Shown one piece after another: positions 1 to 14,377 of a DNA stretch of 64,000 bases. The DNA is from Antedon mediterranea (Eukaryota; Echinodermata; Crinoidea; Comatulida; Antedonidae). Numbering within the stretch: the stretch's first letter is position 1; every line of letters begins with the position of its first letter. Below the pieces are notes generated by a model, which ran no database searches, was not told where the DNA came from, and was given only the letters and a program-made list of their open reading frames with translations. The stretch spans positions 9,561,312-9,625,311 of the forward strand of contig NC_092675.1 of assembly GCF_964355755.1 (NCBI RefSeq), written 5' to 3'. A program made the translations under genes and the position numbers.

Positions 1-1370
1 CGCCACCAATCGAGACGATTGCATTCAACACAACTCATATTGGTCATCTTTCCTAACACAAGAAATATTCCTTAAGCTCTGTCAGTCTACACTATCAAAC
101 TTTATGTGACAAAAAATGTGATGTGCCCATATATGAACATGATGATGTCATATCACTACCATATTTAGGCATATCACTACCATGGTTAAGTTCATGGTTC
201 CATGATTCACGGGGCTGACCTGCGGAAAATGACCACCCTTTTGACTCTGAAGTTGTATTGACGAGTTAGGCAGCACTTTTTTGTTTTATCATTACATTAT
301 AAAATCGAATTTCTTATTCCAAATTTGTGTTATTTTTAATGTCTGCAATGTTATGGCTTTTAAATCTTATACTTCATTTCTTTAAAGCCGTGCCTGCGCA
401 GTTGCGTAATTGTTTAAAACTTAAATAAAATGACTGATTATCCTTATTTAAAAAAAAAGATAGACTAGGTATATAAGACTAAACCTTCAGTTTCATAAAT
501 GAAACAGGTCGCGTTCTTTTCCATTTAACGTCAAGTTCTTTTTCAAAAGTCAAATTAAATGAAATAAACTATAACAAGATATTAGGAAACATTCACATGG
601 AATTAAATATATCATGAAAACACGTCAACGCGACCTAGAAATAAATGCTAGAGTTTACCAGGTTTATGATTAGAATCTGGTCAATAGAAACTACAAGTCC
701 CTAAAGATGGATAGGCTGATTGTTAACAGTGGATTCATATTTACCTTTTTTAAATTGCGGGAATATTTTTGATCTCTGTGAACTTTGGTCTAGTTTTAAA
801 ATATTAATTTATATCTGTTTACATTACATTCATTTAGAACTATAATACAGACCTGATACTCTTTATATAGCGTGAGACAGTGTGTCTATAAAACAATGTT
901 CCTTAAATACCGATTGAAGATCACAGACTAAAAGGTATATAGTTATGCCTCATCCGACAGTAACAATTTATAAAATAGGACATGAATTCAAAACTATAAC
1001 AAATGTTAAAACAAACTTAATTTAGTTGCCAGCATTTTGTATGGTACCGAAGAGAAATGTCCACAACATTATTGTTGAATCTGAAATGGTTGGTTTTATC
1101 ATGAAAAAAAAAAAAATTTAAATAATGGTCATACGAAAACTGTGTTCTTTTATAAAAAGGTCTAAATGAAAATTTACTGTACAATGATGGTACAGTATCA
1201 TCATCATTTTTTCATTTTTAATACCGGATGGAAGTTTATATAAATAAGTTGGTTCCCGCAAGGAACAACAGGACATTGAGCTCGCTTTGCTTAATATAGA
1301 AACAGTCGTATGATCTTGTCTTGCTGCGACAGGCCTGAATACATTATCCTCCGCGGCGGCGAGCGGTGTA
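1..1370. other. AT-rich stretch, no gene seen
   Basis: No splice-compatible coding or repeat family recognised. A TATATAAATA at about 1237 and a small GGTTCCCGCAAGGAAC hairpin at about 1251 are the only notable words. Confidence 0.6.
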
Positions 1371-4194
1371 TAGTGGAGTCTGTTAGGGCTGAAATAAGGG
1401 TGTTTGGTTCAGTTTCTTCCAAAAGCACCAAATTTGGTATACAGGTTGCCCACCCTATACAAATTCAATTTTTGATGGGCGCCAAGCAAAATGACCCCTT
1501 GTGTCACCTAATTTGCATAATTTAAAATGGCGGACATTTTCGCTTAAACAGTCTATATCTCTAAAAATACTGGTCATAGAGAGTTGATTTTTAGCCCAAA
1601 ATGTTCAGAACATAACATTCCTATTTACTCTAATGAAGTTTTTTTTTTTAAAAATGACCGGAAGTACCAGTTTTAACCTTTGACCCATATTTTAAGGCAT
1701 TGCCATATCTCAGTAAATAGTTGTCACAGACAGTTTATTTAAGTGTCAAATTGTTCAGAATATATATGTTACTATTTAATTTAATGAAACATTTTATCCA
1801 AAAATGACCGGAAGTACTCAGTTTTGCCTTTGACCGTTACGATGTAATTACCAGTCTTGTTACGGTTAATATATTTTGATATCCATAAAACTACTTGTCA
1901 TAGAGAGTTAATGTTGGTGTCAAAATGTTCAGAACATAAACATTTCTATTTACTATAATAAAGTTTTTTCTCAAATAATGACCAGAAATACCATATTTGA
2001 CCTTTGACCTGTTTTTTCAGGCAAATTGCCATATCTCATTATTGGGTTGGAGTGGAAAGTTCATTTTGGTGTCAGATTGTTCAGAATATATATGTTTCTA
2101 TTCTGCTTAATAGACGACTTTTCAAAAAAATGTCAGGAAGTATAGTTATTGACTTGTTAAATACATAAAATTTATAAATTTGTTCAGTTAATTGTATAGT
2201 TAACTGTATATTTATGATATTATTTTGCAACCCACTTTTGAGCACTTGTCGAAGATGGCTGCTTGCATGTGCAATTGAACAAAGTATACTGAACAAAGTT
2301 GAATAGATTGTCCTATTTGTAGTAGAGTAATGTAAATGAGAAATGAGAAAATTGTATATACAAAAAATACCCAATCTCATCTAATCGAGTACTTAAATGA
2401 AGTCTTCCACATATTTAGCAATAATGTGTAGGCCTACTGATGAAATCCAGTAAAAGTTTTGTTTTGGAAAGTTAGTGTTTCCGTCACTTGTGTTTGCTGT
2501 TGCATAACAATTTCATGTTGCTACATTTCTCTTTGTTGCCATAACACGAACAACCACTGAATGGGGAAAAGACACCGAAGATTTCTGTCCTCCAGACATA
2601 AGTCATCCAAGGACCGTCCAGCTTGGTGGTTCTCAAAGATTTTCAAATTAAAAAAAAAAAGCTCAGCTCATCAATACATTATGTTACACAAGCCAAGAGT
2701 TGTTACCAACTCCAATATAACAACAATTTAACATTTACTAATCAACCAAAAATCAAGTAAAAAGGCAATAATGAAAAAGATGTTACTAAGGCGTAATGTC
2801 ATAAGTAACAAAACTGTAATACCCAAATCGTGTCCAGATGATGGCCACATTTTTAAAAATTAAAATTCGAGAATTCTGCCAAGTTTGGCGGACCAAGGAT
2901 TACTTTAGGTCTGGTGGAAAAAATATTTTTCAGTTGTGGTTCGTGATATGGCAACAGTAGTCTAGTTTTTATATTGTGCATCCCGAAAATGTCCATCCTT
3001 TTAATTAGTAGGTTATACCCCAGTTTGAAGGCCCTTTAAAGAAAGATACTCAGCAAAGAAATGCAATATAGGACAATTACCCTGAATGTAACAACCAAAC
3101 AAACACAAGTGATGGAAACACTAACTTTCCAAAACAAAATTTGAATAGATTTCATCAGTAAACATTATTGCTAAATGTGTAGAAGACTTCATTTAAGTAC
3201 TCGATTAGATGAGAATGAGATTGGGTATTTTTTGTCTATACAATTTTCTCTCATTTGCGTTACTCTAGACTCATTACAAATAGGACTATATTCAACTTCA
3301 TTCAGTATACTTCGTTCAATTGCACATGCAAGTAGCCATCTTCGACAAGTGCTCAAAAGTGGATTGCAAAATAATATAAATATACAGTTAACTTGAACAA
3401 ATTTATAATTTTATGTATGTAACAGGTCAACTGTACTTCCTGACATTTTTTGGAAAAATCTTCTATTAAACATAATAGTAACATATATATTCTGAACAAT
3501 CTGACACCAAAATGAACTTTCCACGCAACCCAATAATGAGATATAGCAATTTGCCTGAAAAAACAGGTCAAAGGTCAAATATGGTATTTCTGGTCATTAT
3601 TTTAGAAAAAACTTTATTATAGTAAATAGAAATGTTTATGTTCTGAACATTTTGACACCAACATTAACTCTCTATGACAAGTAGTTTAATGGATATCAAA
3701 ATATATTAATCATAAAAAGATTCGTAATTACACCGTAATGGTCAAAGGCAAAACTGAGTACTTCCGGTCATTTTTGGATAAAATGTTTCATTAAACTAAA
3801 TAGTAACATATATATTCTGAACAATTTGACACTAAAATAAACTGTCTGTGACAACTATTTACTGAGATATGGCAATGCCTTAAAATATGGGTCAAAGGTT
3901 AAAACTGGTACTTCCGGTCATTTTTTTCAAAAATACTTCATTAGAGTAAATAGGAATGTTTATGTTCTGAACATTTTGAGCTAAAAATCAACTCTCTATG
4001 ACCAGTAGTTTCAGAGATATAGACTGTTTAAGCGAAAGTGTCCACCATTTTAAATTATGCAAATTAGGTGACCCAAGGGGTCATTTTGCTTGGCGCCCAT
4101 CAAAAATTTAATTTGTATAGGGTGGGCGACCTGTATACCAAATTTGATGCTTTTGGAAAAAAGTGAACCAAAATATCCCTAACAGACTCCACTA
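1371..4194. mobile_element. 2.8-kb inverted-repeat (foldback) element A
   Basis: The left arm (1371 to about 2505) is matched, reverse-complemented, by the right arm (about 3090-4194). Outermost match: TAGTGGAGTC against GACTCCACTA. The loop of about 580 bp (2505-3090) has no recognisable coding. Within each arm a unit of roughly 150-170 bp recurs about four times, marked by GACCGGAAGTAC and TTTGACC motifs next to ATTTACT/ATTTAAT and GTTCAGAA. A 3-bp GTA may flank both ends. No transposase is present. Confidence 0.8.
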
Positions 4195-7140
4195 GTATGT
4201 CCATGGGCGTAGAATTGAAACCCTTTGATCTCAAGAGCTCAGCACCATGTTACTAGATTGAATTAGTTCCTCTGACTCGTCAACTGGGGCAGCACTAGAA
4301 CTTATTTCTCCATGATGAAATCGATTGAGTAAGATTCACGTCGATCATCGGTTAGTTTCGACTGCCAAATTTGATAGATATTTTCATGAATGGTGCCATC
4401 AATATACTTGCAAAAGGTTTATGAAATACAGTATAACAAAATTAGACAGTTACGAAGTGAGACCTGCTTTCACTACGATAACAAAATGTACAACGATCAA
4501 TGGTTGCCGACCCGATGATGCTTTTAGTTTATTGTCATCAAGGCATATGTAGCTTATGAAACATGACCTGCTGTATGGGGAAAAGAAAGTACTCGGTAAA
4601 AAGTGACTAGATCACTAAGTAATATCATATTAAGTTGAGTCGGATTGTAATCGGTTTATGAGATATTTTGATTTGCACAGACAGCGTTATGTTCAAACTG
4701 AGAATACAAGCGTCGCCAGACACTTGATTTACGACCGACTTCGATGTTGCACATTAAAATTCAATACCGACATTATTTTTTGCTGTCATTTCTTAACCCA
4801 TGGAGATAGGTTTAGAGAGGGCGTGGCAGGGCAGCCAGTTTCGTAGCATAAATATATAAGAAAATGTAATCCGAACCTACTGACGTCACCAACAACTTTG
4901 GGCCAATAGCAAACCGTTGGAGCGAAGAACAGGTTTTGATCGGTTAGTATGTTTACACCTATCAATGTTTACACCTTTAAAACAAAGCTCTTATATACTT
5001 GCAAGTGTCATAATCAAATGAGTAGGGGGGGGGGGGGGGGGGTTAAATGTAAAAGATGCGATACGAGGCCTAGCATTATGTTTCATGCTATGCATGTTTC
5101 ATGCTATACATTCTATCTACTTTTTCCCTTTTAATTTTCTTCCTACACATACCAAACTACAGTATTCCTACTGTGCCTCTATCCACATCACTATTTAATC
5201 AGAATTGTTACTGAATTGACTGTCTCCTGTCAAGCATGCGTGTTCTATCATGCGCATGGCTAATGAGTCACAATGCTGAAAAACCTGGTTAATTTACACT
5301 ACGCCAGGGTGGGACAAATTTATGCCAAGTATGATTTAGCAAATGATAAAAAGATAGAACCAAGATTAGGCTAGATTGGCAATGGATGTAAAGAGTTCAG
5401 ATATTTGCGGTAGAATAGTGTTAATCACCATGAAAATACCCATCGGCTTATGATCAAAGAACAGGAAGAATTTGCCTGTAAATACATCAGAAGCTATATG
5501 ATGTGATATTTCCTACTTGTGTTTCGCCTCAGGCGACATTTTGTGGCCGGTGGTTAAATTCTCACTGTAAAATTGCATTAAAATATAACGAAGCTGATAA
5601 TAAAAAGCGTTACAGATACGCACTTATCAAGACGGCAATGCCTGTGTGTTGTTAAAGTAACCATGCATACAGCTTAGAAAAAAATATGCATGCATGTATA
5701 CTGTATAGTTATGAATTATGAAAGCTGTGTAAATTGTAAACAATTATAGGTGTCAGGGCAAGGGTTCAAAGTACCGTTTGGTACTAGACCAGTGGACGTG
5801 TTGGTTGAGGCCCATTGGGCCTCTCAAATATCCTCCCTTCCCAGCCAAACAGAAATACTATCTACTTCGGGGTAGTTGTCAATTGTCATCAGTATTCCAA
5901 AATTGGTCGCCTTAGAGCCCACACGCTATGGGTATTGGAATTATATCTGGTCTTATTACACATCAAATCAAATATTAACACTCTCGCATGCAATTTGTTG
6001 AGTTTGTCGAATGAAAAAGTATTGAGTTCTAATACAGAATTAATACATTCATAATGTGCTAGCTTTATATCATAAGCTTTATGAAACAAGACAACCGAAT
6101 GGGCCTTGAGGTTATTTTTTGCAAAGATAAAACATAAACTTACTTAAGGTGGAAAGACGAGTCACTCCTGTTTACTGTCAAAACTGAACACAACGTCAAC
6201 ATGTTAACCAATAAAGTTTTCAATCCACAAACCAACTGACAAGAGATAATTGGCGGAAATTAGTGAACAAGAAAGCTTTCAAACGTTAGCTTTGACAGGT
6301 CGCTTGCCCCATTCCTTCTAATTCAATCCGTTTTCGCTTGCCAACCAAGGCCGAACACTCTGCATTTAGACCTACATGAAAATTAAACAATTTTATATTG
6401 AAATCTCTGTTTTTCACACTCGTCCCATACTATGCATGCTTTATTTATGTAAATTGTTTAAAAGAACAAAAGGAAAACAAAAAACAACTGATAGGCTATA
6501 CCTGATTAAACAATACAAACAAGAAACTATGAATGACTTGGAACTCCGACTTAGCTTTCGTACTAGAGTACTCCAGTAGTATTCGTGGGGACTGTACTGC
6601 ATACCGTGATTTGCATACGAGGTACGGTGCCTGAAAAATTCCAATGTCCAACTCCACGTGGTCAAAAAGCTTCAGAATTTAATTGCAATGAGATTTCATA
6701 GGTTCTAGTAGACTTTACCCAAGTCTGTAATTATTGTATGTTTATTATTTATTCTGATGTCCTCATTTTAGTTTGGTAAACGCAAGTTATTTATTGTGGC
6801 CGCCCATCTTCGGAAGTCAATATTAATAATTAACAGTGTCGATTACCATTACCAAAGTAATACAACCTTAAATGAGCCATATGTATTGTATCTTAATAAT
6901 TTCTTTTGACGACAATACTGACTTAGTCTCCTGGTGAATTCAATAATCCAGTAGAAATCAGCTGGCGTCACTTTGCAACGGAATTACAGGCAAATCAGAA
7001 CAAATGCAGAGTGATGGAAAACGGAAGGACTTGAAGAAACATTGCAATAGTTTGAAAGCGAGTTATTTCGTACACTGCGTTGACAGATTTCGTCATTCAT
7101 TGCGCACTCTAAATACCCGACGGTGAAACTCCCCTCCCTC
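4195..7140. other. Intergenic, no gene seen
   Basis: Open frames are under 80 codons and have no recognisable residues. Contains a G18-19 run at about 5025-5042. No repeat copies elsewhere in the window were noticed. Confidence 0.6.
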
Positions 7141-7352
7141 ACAATAAAGAAAGCTAACCAGCGGAGAAAAATACAGCTACCTTAGTTCTATAACTGCACG
7201 GCCCTATATTGTATTCTATGGGCGGCCGTTAGGGTCAGAATAGACAATATTTTAGAAGCACGATAAAGAAAGTTACGCAGAGAAAAAAAACTATATAGCT
7301 TACCGTAACCGTATTGTATACTATGGGCGGCCGTCAATGTCAGAATAGACAA
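7141..7352 (+). repeat. Two ~119-bp direct repeats
   Basis: AATAAAGAAAGCTAACCAGC (7143) and GATAAAGAAAGTTACGCAGA (7262) start two units that share TATGGGCGGCCGT and GTCAGAATAGACAAT. Confidence 0.75.
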
Positions 7353-9142
7353 TGTATAAACACAAACATACATAATAGTTAATGGTGAAGAGGCCAATGG
7401 TGACTAAGGCCAATGCTGCTGCAAAAGAATTCGATTGCTAAGCCTACAAAAAGAGAGTAGTACTGAGTAGGACTACTGTATGGTTTTGTTTTTAACACGT
7501 TTGAATCGAAGCAACACAAACTTTAATCAGGACACGATGAGTACCGTTATCCTTGTAGGCCTACAGTATCAATTTCAAGTTTAGTTAGACGAAATAAAAT
7601 ATATAATATTGATTTTATTTAAAATTTAAAAACCTTAATAATAATATATAAATAATATAATTTATACTAATACACAATTTAATCAGAGTCATGCCTTGGT
7701 TTCGCAAGGGTCATACGTTTATATTGTGAACTATAACAAAGTATCGACCCGAAACGCCTTGTCTAAGTGTGGTTGTGTGAGGAAATTAGCCCTGAGGAGC
7801 ATGCAAATTTCAGTGTAACCACTTTTTCTTTTAGGCCTATCTCATCTCGAGAAAAGCAAAACTGTATAATAAAATTGATTTCGGTGCTGTTACGGCCTTC
7901 AAAACCTTTTATTTCTATGTACACAGATGTCCATCAAATAGGATCTGTCAGTATAAACAGGAACAGCATATTGGCTTGTCGGTTTTACAGTGATTCGTGT
8001 CGAAGTGTGATGCTATAGTTCAAAATGTTTCTGTCATTTCTGATCAGCATTGCTAAGTACAATTGACAAGTAACGACAGTTCCAATGAACAGCCCAGTAC
8101 AGATTCTCCTTCAATGGCTTGTCAAACCGTTCTTCTTTGCCGAACATTCATCAGTATCTTATAAAAAGTTAGGCCTATGCGTCTTTAAAACAAATTATCC
8201 TTGGACGCAACGCGACTACGTGGACATGATCTGACCCTCACAAGCAGTGTTCGCATCGTCTATCGCGTCGTGATTGTCCAAGATGTGGCTACGCACTTGC
8301 ATTATTCAAGTAACAAGACGCATAAGCACCCCACCCACTTTGGATCGGGTTAGCAAAATTAGACATAGACACCACGATGGCCGTTTTCATAAACTGAAAC
8401 TTCATTTGATCTCTCATAGGCCTAATATAACTAACACAAAACGATGGTGACTGTTGTTAAAATAGAAACTTGTTCATGTCGATAACTTCTAAATTGTGCC
8501 CTCAATTTCGACATAATTACGCGAACGATATTAAGCGTCGATCGTCCGTAATAAAATTGAATACGTAAAAACACAGTAACACGTACGCGTGCTAAGTTTA
8601 TTTTAAGTCTCCGAGAGACTGTACAGTGAATAGAATAGTACAGTTAGTTACAATCTTTAAAAAAAAATATGCGTGTGCTTTACTTTCATCTATTTATTTA
8701 TGGGCACCATCAATTTGTCTCTTCGTGATCAATTATCTCTATTATCTCTATATCTATCATCATCGGCCCGTTTCATCATATTGATGAAGGACTACTAAGA
8801 CCGTGTTCGTACGGCGATTGAAATACACGTTTATTTGGTTTTTACCCTTGGGGTAAAACCCATACGACGTTCGTACGAATAAACAAAGTACCGGTAAGCT
8901 GACACGAAACCAATTAAGATCGGAATTCTTAGGTCAAAAAGCGCCCTCTGTGCGTCGACCCATATCAATTGACATGGCGTGTTGACAAATTCAACTGGAT
9001 ATTGCATGTCGTTTCGCGCGCGAATCGTTCAATTATTATTTTTCAATCGACAACCAGACCTATATATTTATAATACATCGAATACAATTTACTTTTTAAA
9101 TAAATAATGATCGAAAATCCTGCTAACGTATGTTGTTTGTTG

Positions 9143-9325
9143 ACCACGTGTATTTATCGTGCGAGCCGAACTATTGTTGTGGAAATTCCATTTAATGTAC
9201 GTACACGCACTGTACCCCTCTTGTAAAAATCACCACGTGTATTCATCGTGCGAGCCGAACTATTGTTGTAAAAATTCCATTTAACACGCACTGTACCCCT
9301 CTTATCGTGCGAGCCGAACGGTTGA
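9143..9325 (+). repeat. 89-bp tandem repeat, 2 copies plus a fragment
   Basis: ACCACGTGTATT(T/C)ATCGTG, then CGAGCCGAACTATTGTTGT and ACGCACTGTACCCCTCTT; units start at 9143 and 9232, with a partial one at 9303. Confidence 0.8.
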
Positions 9326-12300
9326 TGTGGTAATTCACAGAAACCAGGCTACCACAATACAGAACTCCCTGCCGTTACATGTACATTATAAGCCACCGAT
9401 TCGCAAGTTCAGGTCACCGGAAAAAAACCAACGAGTTGATTATTTATATATAATTTTACAAAACAATAGATATACATTCGCATTAACGAAAAAGAACATT
9501 TTAAACAATAATTGTTAAGAAATCAGAAAGCTTATTTGAGGTCGCGATTTGACATGATCCCGTTAACGCTTGATTAATTATACCCCGAGGCAGCGTGTAA
9601 TTGGAATGGGATTGAAATAACCAGTAAAGTTGGTGGATTTTTCGTCCAGATGGTTTTCTAATTTTTTATAGCCAGAGGCGTAAGTTAATTGCCACACGCG
9701 ACCTCACAGTTGGAAGTACACGGTAGTTTCAGTCCCGTCCGAACGGGCCCATAGACGAGGGCCGAATGCGGCATTAGTCACTATGATGTTTTTTCAATAT
9801 GAAAACACGGCCCATATCCTATAATCTTTTACCATCATTATCCTAGATACGGTAGTCATGCGATGATAAATGACTGGTTTGTCATTTTTTAATGATCGCA
9901 TGGAGGGATCAATCAAAGTTGCCATTCTCGTTGGCGTTATTCTTCAATTAATGTAAAAAAATGATTACTTCTGGATTGATCCACAAAAACAATCGTGTTT
10001 TATATCCATCACGGCGAACATCAATAAAGCATCTTCAATCAGTATTGCTTAGTTGGTAAAATAATTTAGTTTTGTACGGTATCTAGTTCAGGAGTGTCAT
10101 GGAAAAAACCTACATACGGCAAACAATGCCGATTAAAATGTGGTTTTTTTTCGCATAGAAAAAAAATAATCCGTCGAAAGTAGAGTGCTGCCGCATATCT
10201 ATTCGAATAGCTGCATTTTAGGACCATGGATGAAAAAAGACCATACGAAGTTTTCGAACCAAGAAAAACAAACTTGACCGGTTATATCGGAAAAATAATG
10301 TCAGAGCCATATAATATGGCTCTGAATAATGTCATATAACAGCGCCCTCTGACGTGTGGAAGTTTTCAAATCGAGGTGGAATACAATACAGCAGTATAAA
10401 TTTTTTTTATACGCCACCACGGTTTAGTATGTTAAATAAATGTTTATGCTGCCGTCAAAGGTTTTTATTGAACGTTTTATTAAGTCTATTAACGATTGAA
10501 TAGGGCAATGATTGACATACATTTTTCTAATAAGATACATCATTCTCGTCATAGAACAGTATTGCAAAGAGAATATTTGCAAACAATCAAATATATAGGC
10601 CTATATGCTGTTGTTACTGGGTCTTACGTATAGTATAGTAGTCGTTTCTACGACTTTCCAATTTTCAATAACAAAAACAGCTTTTCAAGGTTTTTTTTAT
10701 AGTTTAGTTTACGTAACAATAACTGATTCATAATAGTAGTAATTATTATTAATATACAAGTTATAATTTATAAACATTTCGGTTGTATACATACCCCCCC
10801 CCCCCTCCCCCTATTTGACATATGGATCCGCCACTGGGATTTAGGGTTAATTAAATGTTTTCATCTTCTGGGTCAAGCGACATTGCCAGAATGGTCAGAA
10901 TTGCTGTTTTGGACATTCACACAATCAAGTAGCTGGCTAATAATATATACGTATTTTAATATAGGCCACGGTGTTATTGATGAATGTGACGATTTGCTAA
11001 AGGAGAACTGTTGCGAGATAAAAGATATATTCCTTGTATTTTTGTGATTTTTAAATTAGGAATTAATAGAAAGGAATGAAAACAGGCCAGTATTTTGTAT
11101 AATATAAACCGGGATATTGATGATCAGTATACAATAATGTTAGGAACCGTGGCACAGCGCCACCACTTCATCGTTGTCGATAGTTGTTTTATACAGACAT
11201 ATCACTTTCCTCTTTTGTCAGAACAGGGACCGTATGTTAACCTTGGAACAAAATAGGTTGACATGAATAATTCTCTATCAATTACCGGCATGAATTTTCT
11301 AATGTCGACACTCATTAGATGAGTTCTCGTTTTACAAAATCAATCAACGAATGAGCAGGGCGAAAACATCCGTTCGTTCATCTGCAGCATCCAGGTAGTA
11401 ACATGGTTTTCGTCCTTGTTGTAGTCACCGAATGATGAGCAAAAGAGCAGTGAACTTAATTTATGTATGGGGTTTGGATCACAGGTGTCGTGGCGGTACT
11501 CTGACCACCTGGTAAATAGTGGCACCTGCTGCTAGCCCGTGATCATGAGCGGATCCACACCCATCATGAAGGAATGACTCGTACGAAAGTTGAATTCTTT
11601 GTACATACATGGCCTATGATTTTATAGCTCCTTGTTCGTATTTTTTAAATAGAAAATGTTCCCTTAACAAAGTGTCCCCTGAATAGTAGAGGTGTCCCAA
11701 ATGAGAGGTTCTATCATTTAAAAAGACGGCCGGCCGAAAAAGGTTATCTTTCATTAAAAACAATGTTTTCTATCTATTTCCAAACTAATCCGGGTGGTTC
11801 CATCTGACAGCTGTATTTTTAGTTCCATTTTATTTTTATTACAGTATTATTATTATACCGTAGATATTAACAATAACAATATTTTAATTCTTTTCTTAAT
11901 ACATAGGACCTATCATTGCTATTTTATCATGAAGAGTATAAATAGTATTATAGTACAGTGCCTAAAATTAATTAAGGTCAGTGATGATTTTCAAAATAGC
12001 AGACATATCTTGACCGACCGTTTGTGCTGTGTATAACCTATAATCAATAGTGACTATTTATTATAACAAACGGTTAACAAAGTGACATTTTGCGGGTCAA
12101 AATTTCCAAAGCATACTGTAAATTAAATGTTTATACCACATATTTCAAAACGAATTATAAATAGAGACATTGAAATTGACAGAGCATGATGCTGATAAAA
12201 AGCGAACGAAGCTCGGTCGCCCAAACTGACATGTGTGCACAACTCCCAACGGATGACTCGTCCTATCACAACCCCCTCCGCGTACGCAGACCACGGTGGT

Positions 12301-14255
12301 TTGTTTAAAGCTTAAGTTATAATTCCTTCAATATTCATCATATTATTAATAAGCAATTGGTTACTGATGTCCTTCAAACGTAACCATGTCGTTGAATGAC
12401 ATTTGAAGGGTGCAGGAAATATCTGTACCACGTCAAATTTCCTCAATCTGAATAAATCCATAAATCATCTTTTGAAAAATCCCTCAATAGCTTTTGATTT
12501 TATGGATCAACTCATTAATAATTATAATAAATATTAACTTGTTATACACGTAAGAAGTTAGTAATGTAATTGAAGCGTGATTCCTAACGAGTGAAATTTA
12601 GGACACATTATCTTTTTTAAGTCATCATAACTCATAGGTTTTAATTTGTTAACGACCAATCATCACTTTGTTATGCTGTTGTTGCGAATACATCAGCTGT
12701 ATAATGTGTACTTTAAAAGAAAGGTCACTCCTCGCATGTACGTGTTGTTAGTTTAGTTAATACGTTCTAAAATAGTAATTACTTCATTAGAATCTAATTA
12801 AGGCATTTAAATCAGTAAAATTGCAGATAAAAACCACAAAACACACCCAAGTAATAAGAACAGGTGTATAGCATACATATGAGCTGTGCACGAGTTGTTT
12901 ATCGTCTTGTAAAATTCTCGCTCGAGTTCTCGTCGCATAATTTGTCCGTTTGCACGTTTTCTACGGACGCCCTCTCTGTTAAAAAATCGTATAATTAACT
13001 ATGTTTATCTGTTCAAATTTTCATCATTTCCTTTCGTTAGGCTATCCGTGAATGAGATTGTAATGTGCTGGCTCAAACACCATGTGCATAACTAAAACGT
13101 TTCTTAAGAAGAAGAAGAAAAAAAAGGGTTTACATTTTACCATTTTGTTGTCAAATTTGAGCCATTTCTTTCAACACAAATAGGGGAGATTTAAATAGGC
13201 ATTATTTTGTTATGCAGTGTAAATACAACACGATGTTATATACAATGGATTCATTATGTTGTGTCTACGATGTAATTCACGTACATAATCCACTGTAGGC
13301 CAGTATACAACATTCTTTACAATGGTTACAATAGAACCGTTGGAGGAACATTGTAACATCACACATAGCTTTAAGCAATAACGTTTGTACACAGCATGGA
13401 CCATGAATATACTAGGTCTATGGTTGTATACCTTCTCTTCCTTGGTGTTTTTTTTTTCTCGAATTCATTAAATTAGTTTTATTCTGTGTATAAAGGAAGG
13501 AAATAACAGGCCTATTATACATCAATCAAGGGCGCCACATGAGTACAAAAAGTTCAATGCTCCTATATTGACCACATGCACAGATATATATCGATAGTCA
13601 GACAATTTCCGTTATTATTGTTATTGGTTGTACTGTTTAAACGTTTATGGTTTTAAATACTGATAAGTATTACATCAAAGAAATGCCGCTCCAGTCAATC
13701 ATTTTGTAAAGACGGATTTAAGTTGATTGATGTAAACAAACACCATGCCTAGATATTGATACTATCTATCAGTGTATTGGAACATAGTACTTATGTGAGT
13801 AATTATTGTGTGACAATCGACTATTATGAGCTCACACTAAACTATTGTTTTTCACGCACTTTTCGAATCAATAATAATTTCTTACAATTTAGTTTTTCAT
13901 TAATTTTGCTATTTATTGATGATGGTGTTGCTGTTGTTTAATTGTATCAATTTGTTCTTATTTTGTTGATTTGTATGGTTTTGTTTCTTTTTTTTCAAAC
14001 ATACAGAGTTTTAACTACTGTATAATATTTAGTAAAGCTCTGACAAATGTGGCCAAATATGGTAGTGATACGTCATGTCAATATATGGGCACATCAATGT
14101 TGTTTTGTCACAACAGTTTGATAGTGAGAAAGAACTTTAGTAGTACTTCAATATTAGTTAAAATGTAGTAAAAGTAATGGAAAATAACCCACGATAAAGG
14201 TACAAACATCACTTCAGTGTCTCTCAACAAGAACTCGATGGCAGCCTGCAATAGT
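9326..14255. other. Intergenic, no gene seen
   Basis: AT-rich single-copy-looking sequence. Minor structures: a hairpin TCAGAGCCATATAATATGGC at about 10300 (AGAGCCATAT/ATATGGCTCT) and a C12 run at about 10796 next to GGATCCGCCACTG, a common DNA-transposon terminus word. Confidence 0.6.
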
Positions 14256-14377
14256 TAGTCTTGGTTCTAGATCGTAATTAGTAAAGATAACTATTCTGGC
14301 ACATATGGCGTTTCATACGTATACTACTAATAAAAACATCGAAACTCCGACTAACTACAGACAAGGAGCAAAGTCTA
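14256..14377. mobile_element. 122-bp MITE, same family as 57520-57693
   Basis: Starts TAGTCTTGGTTCTAGA, ends GCAAAGTCTA, and shares GTTTCATACGTATACTACT. It is flanked by GCAATAGT (14248-14255) and GCAATAGG (14378-14385), an 8-bp duplication with one mismatch. Confidence 0.65.

Noticed and set aside
5815-6054. 79-codon frame in the left gene-poor region
   Set aside because: No motif, no splice context, and composition like the surrounding AT-rich DNA.
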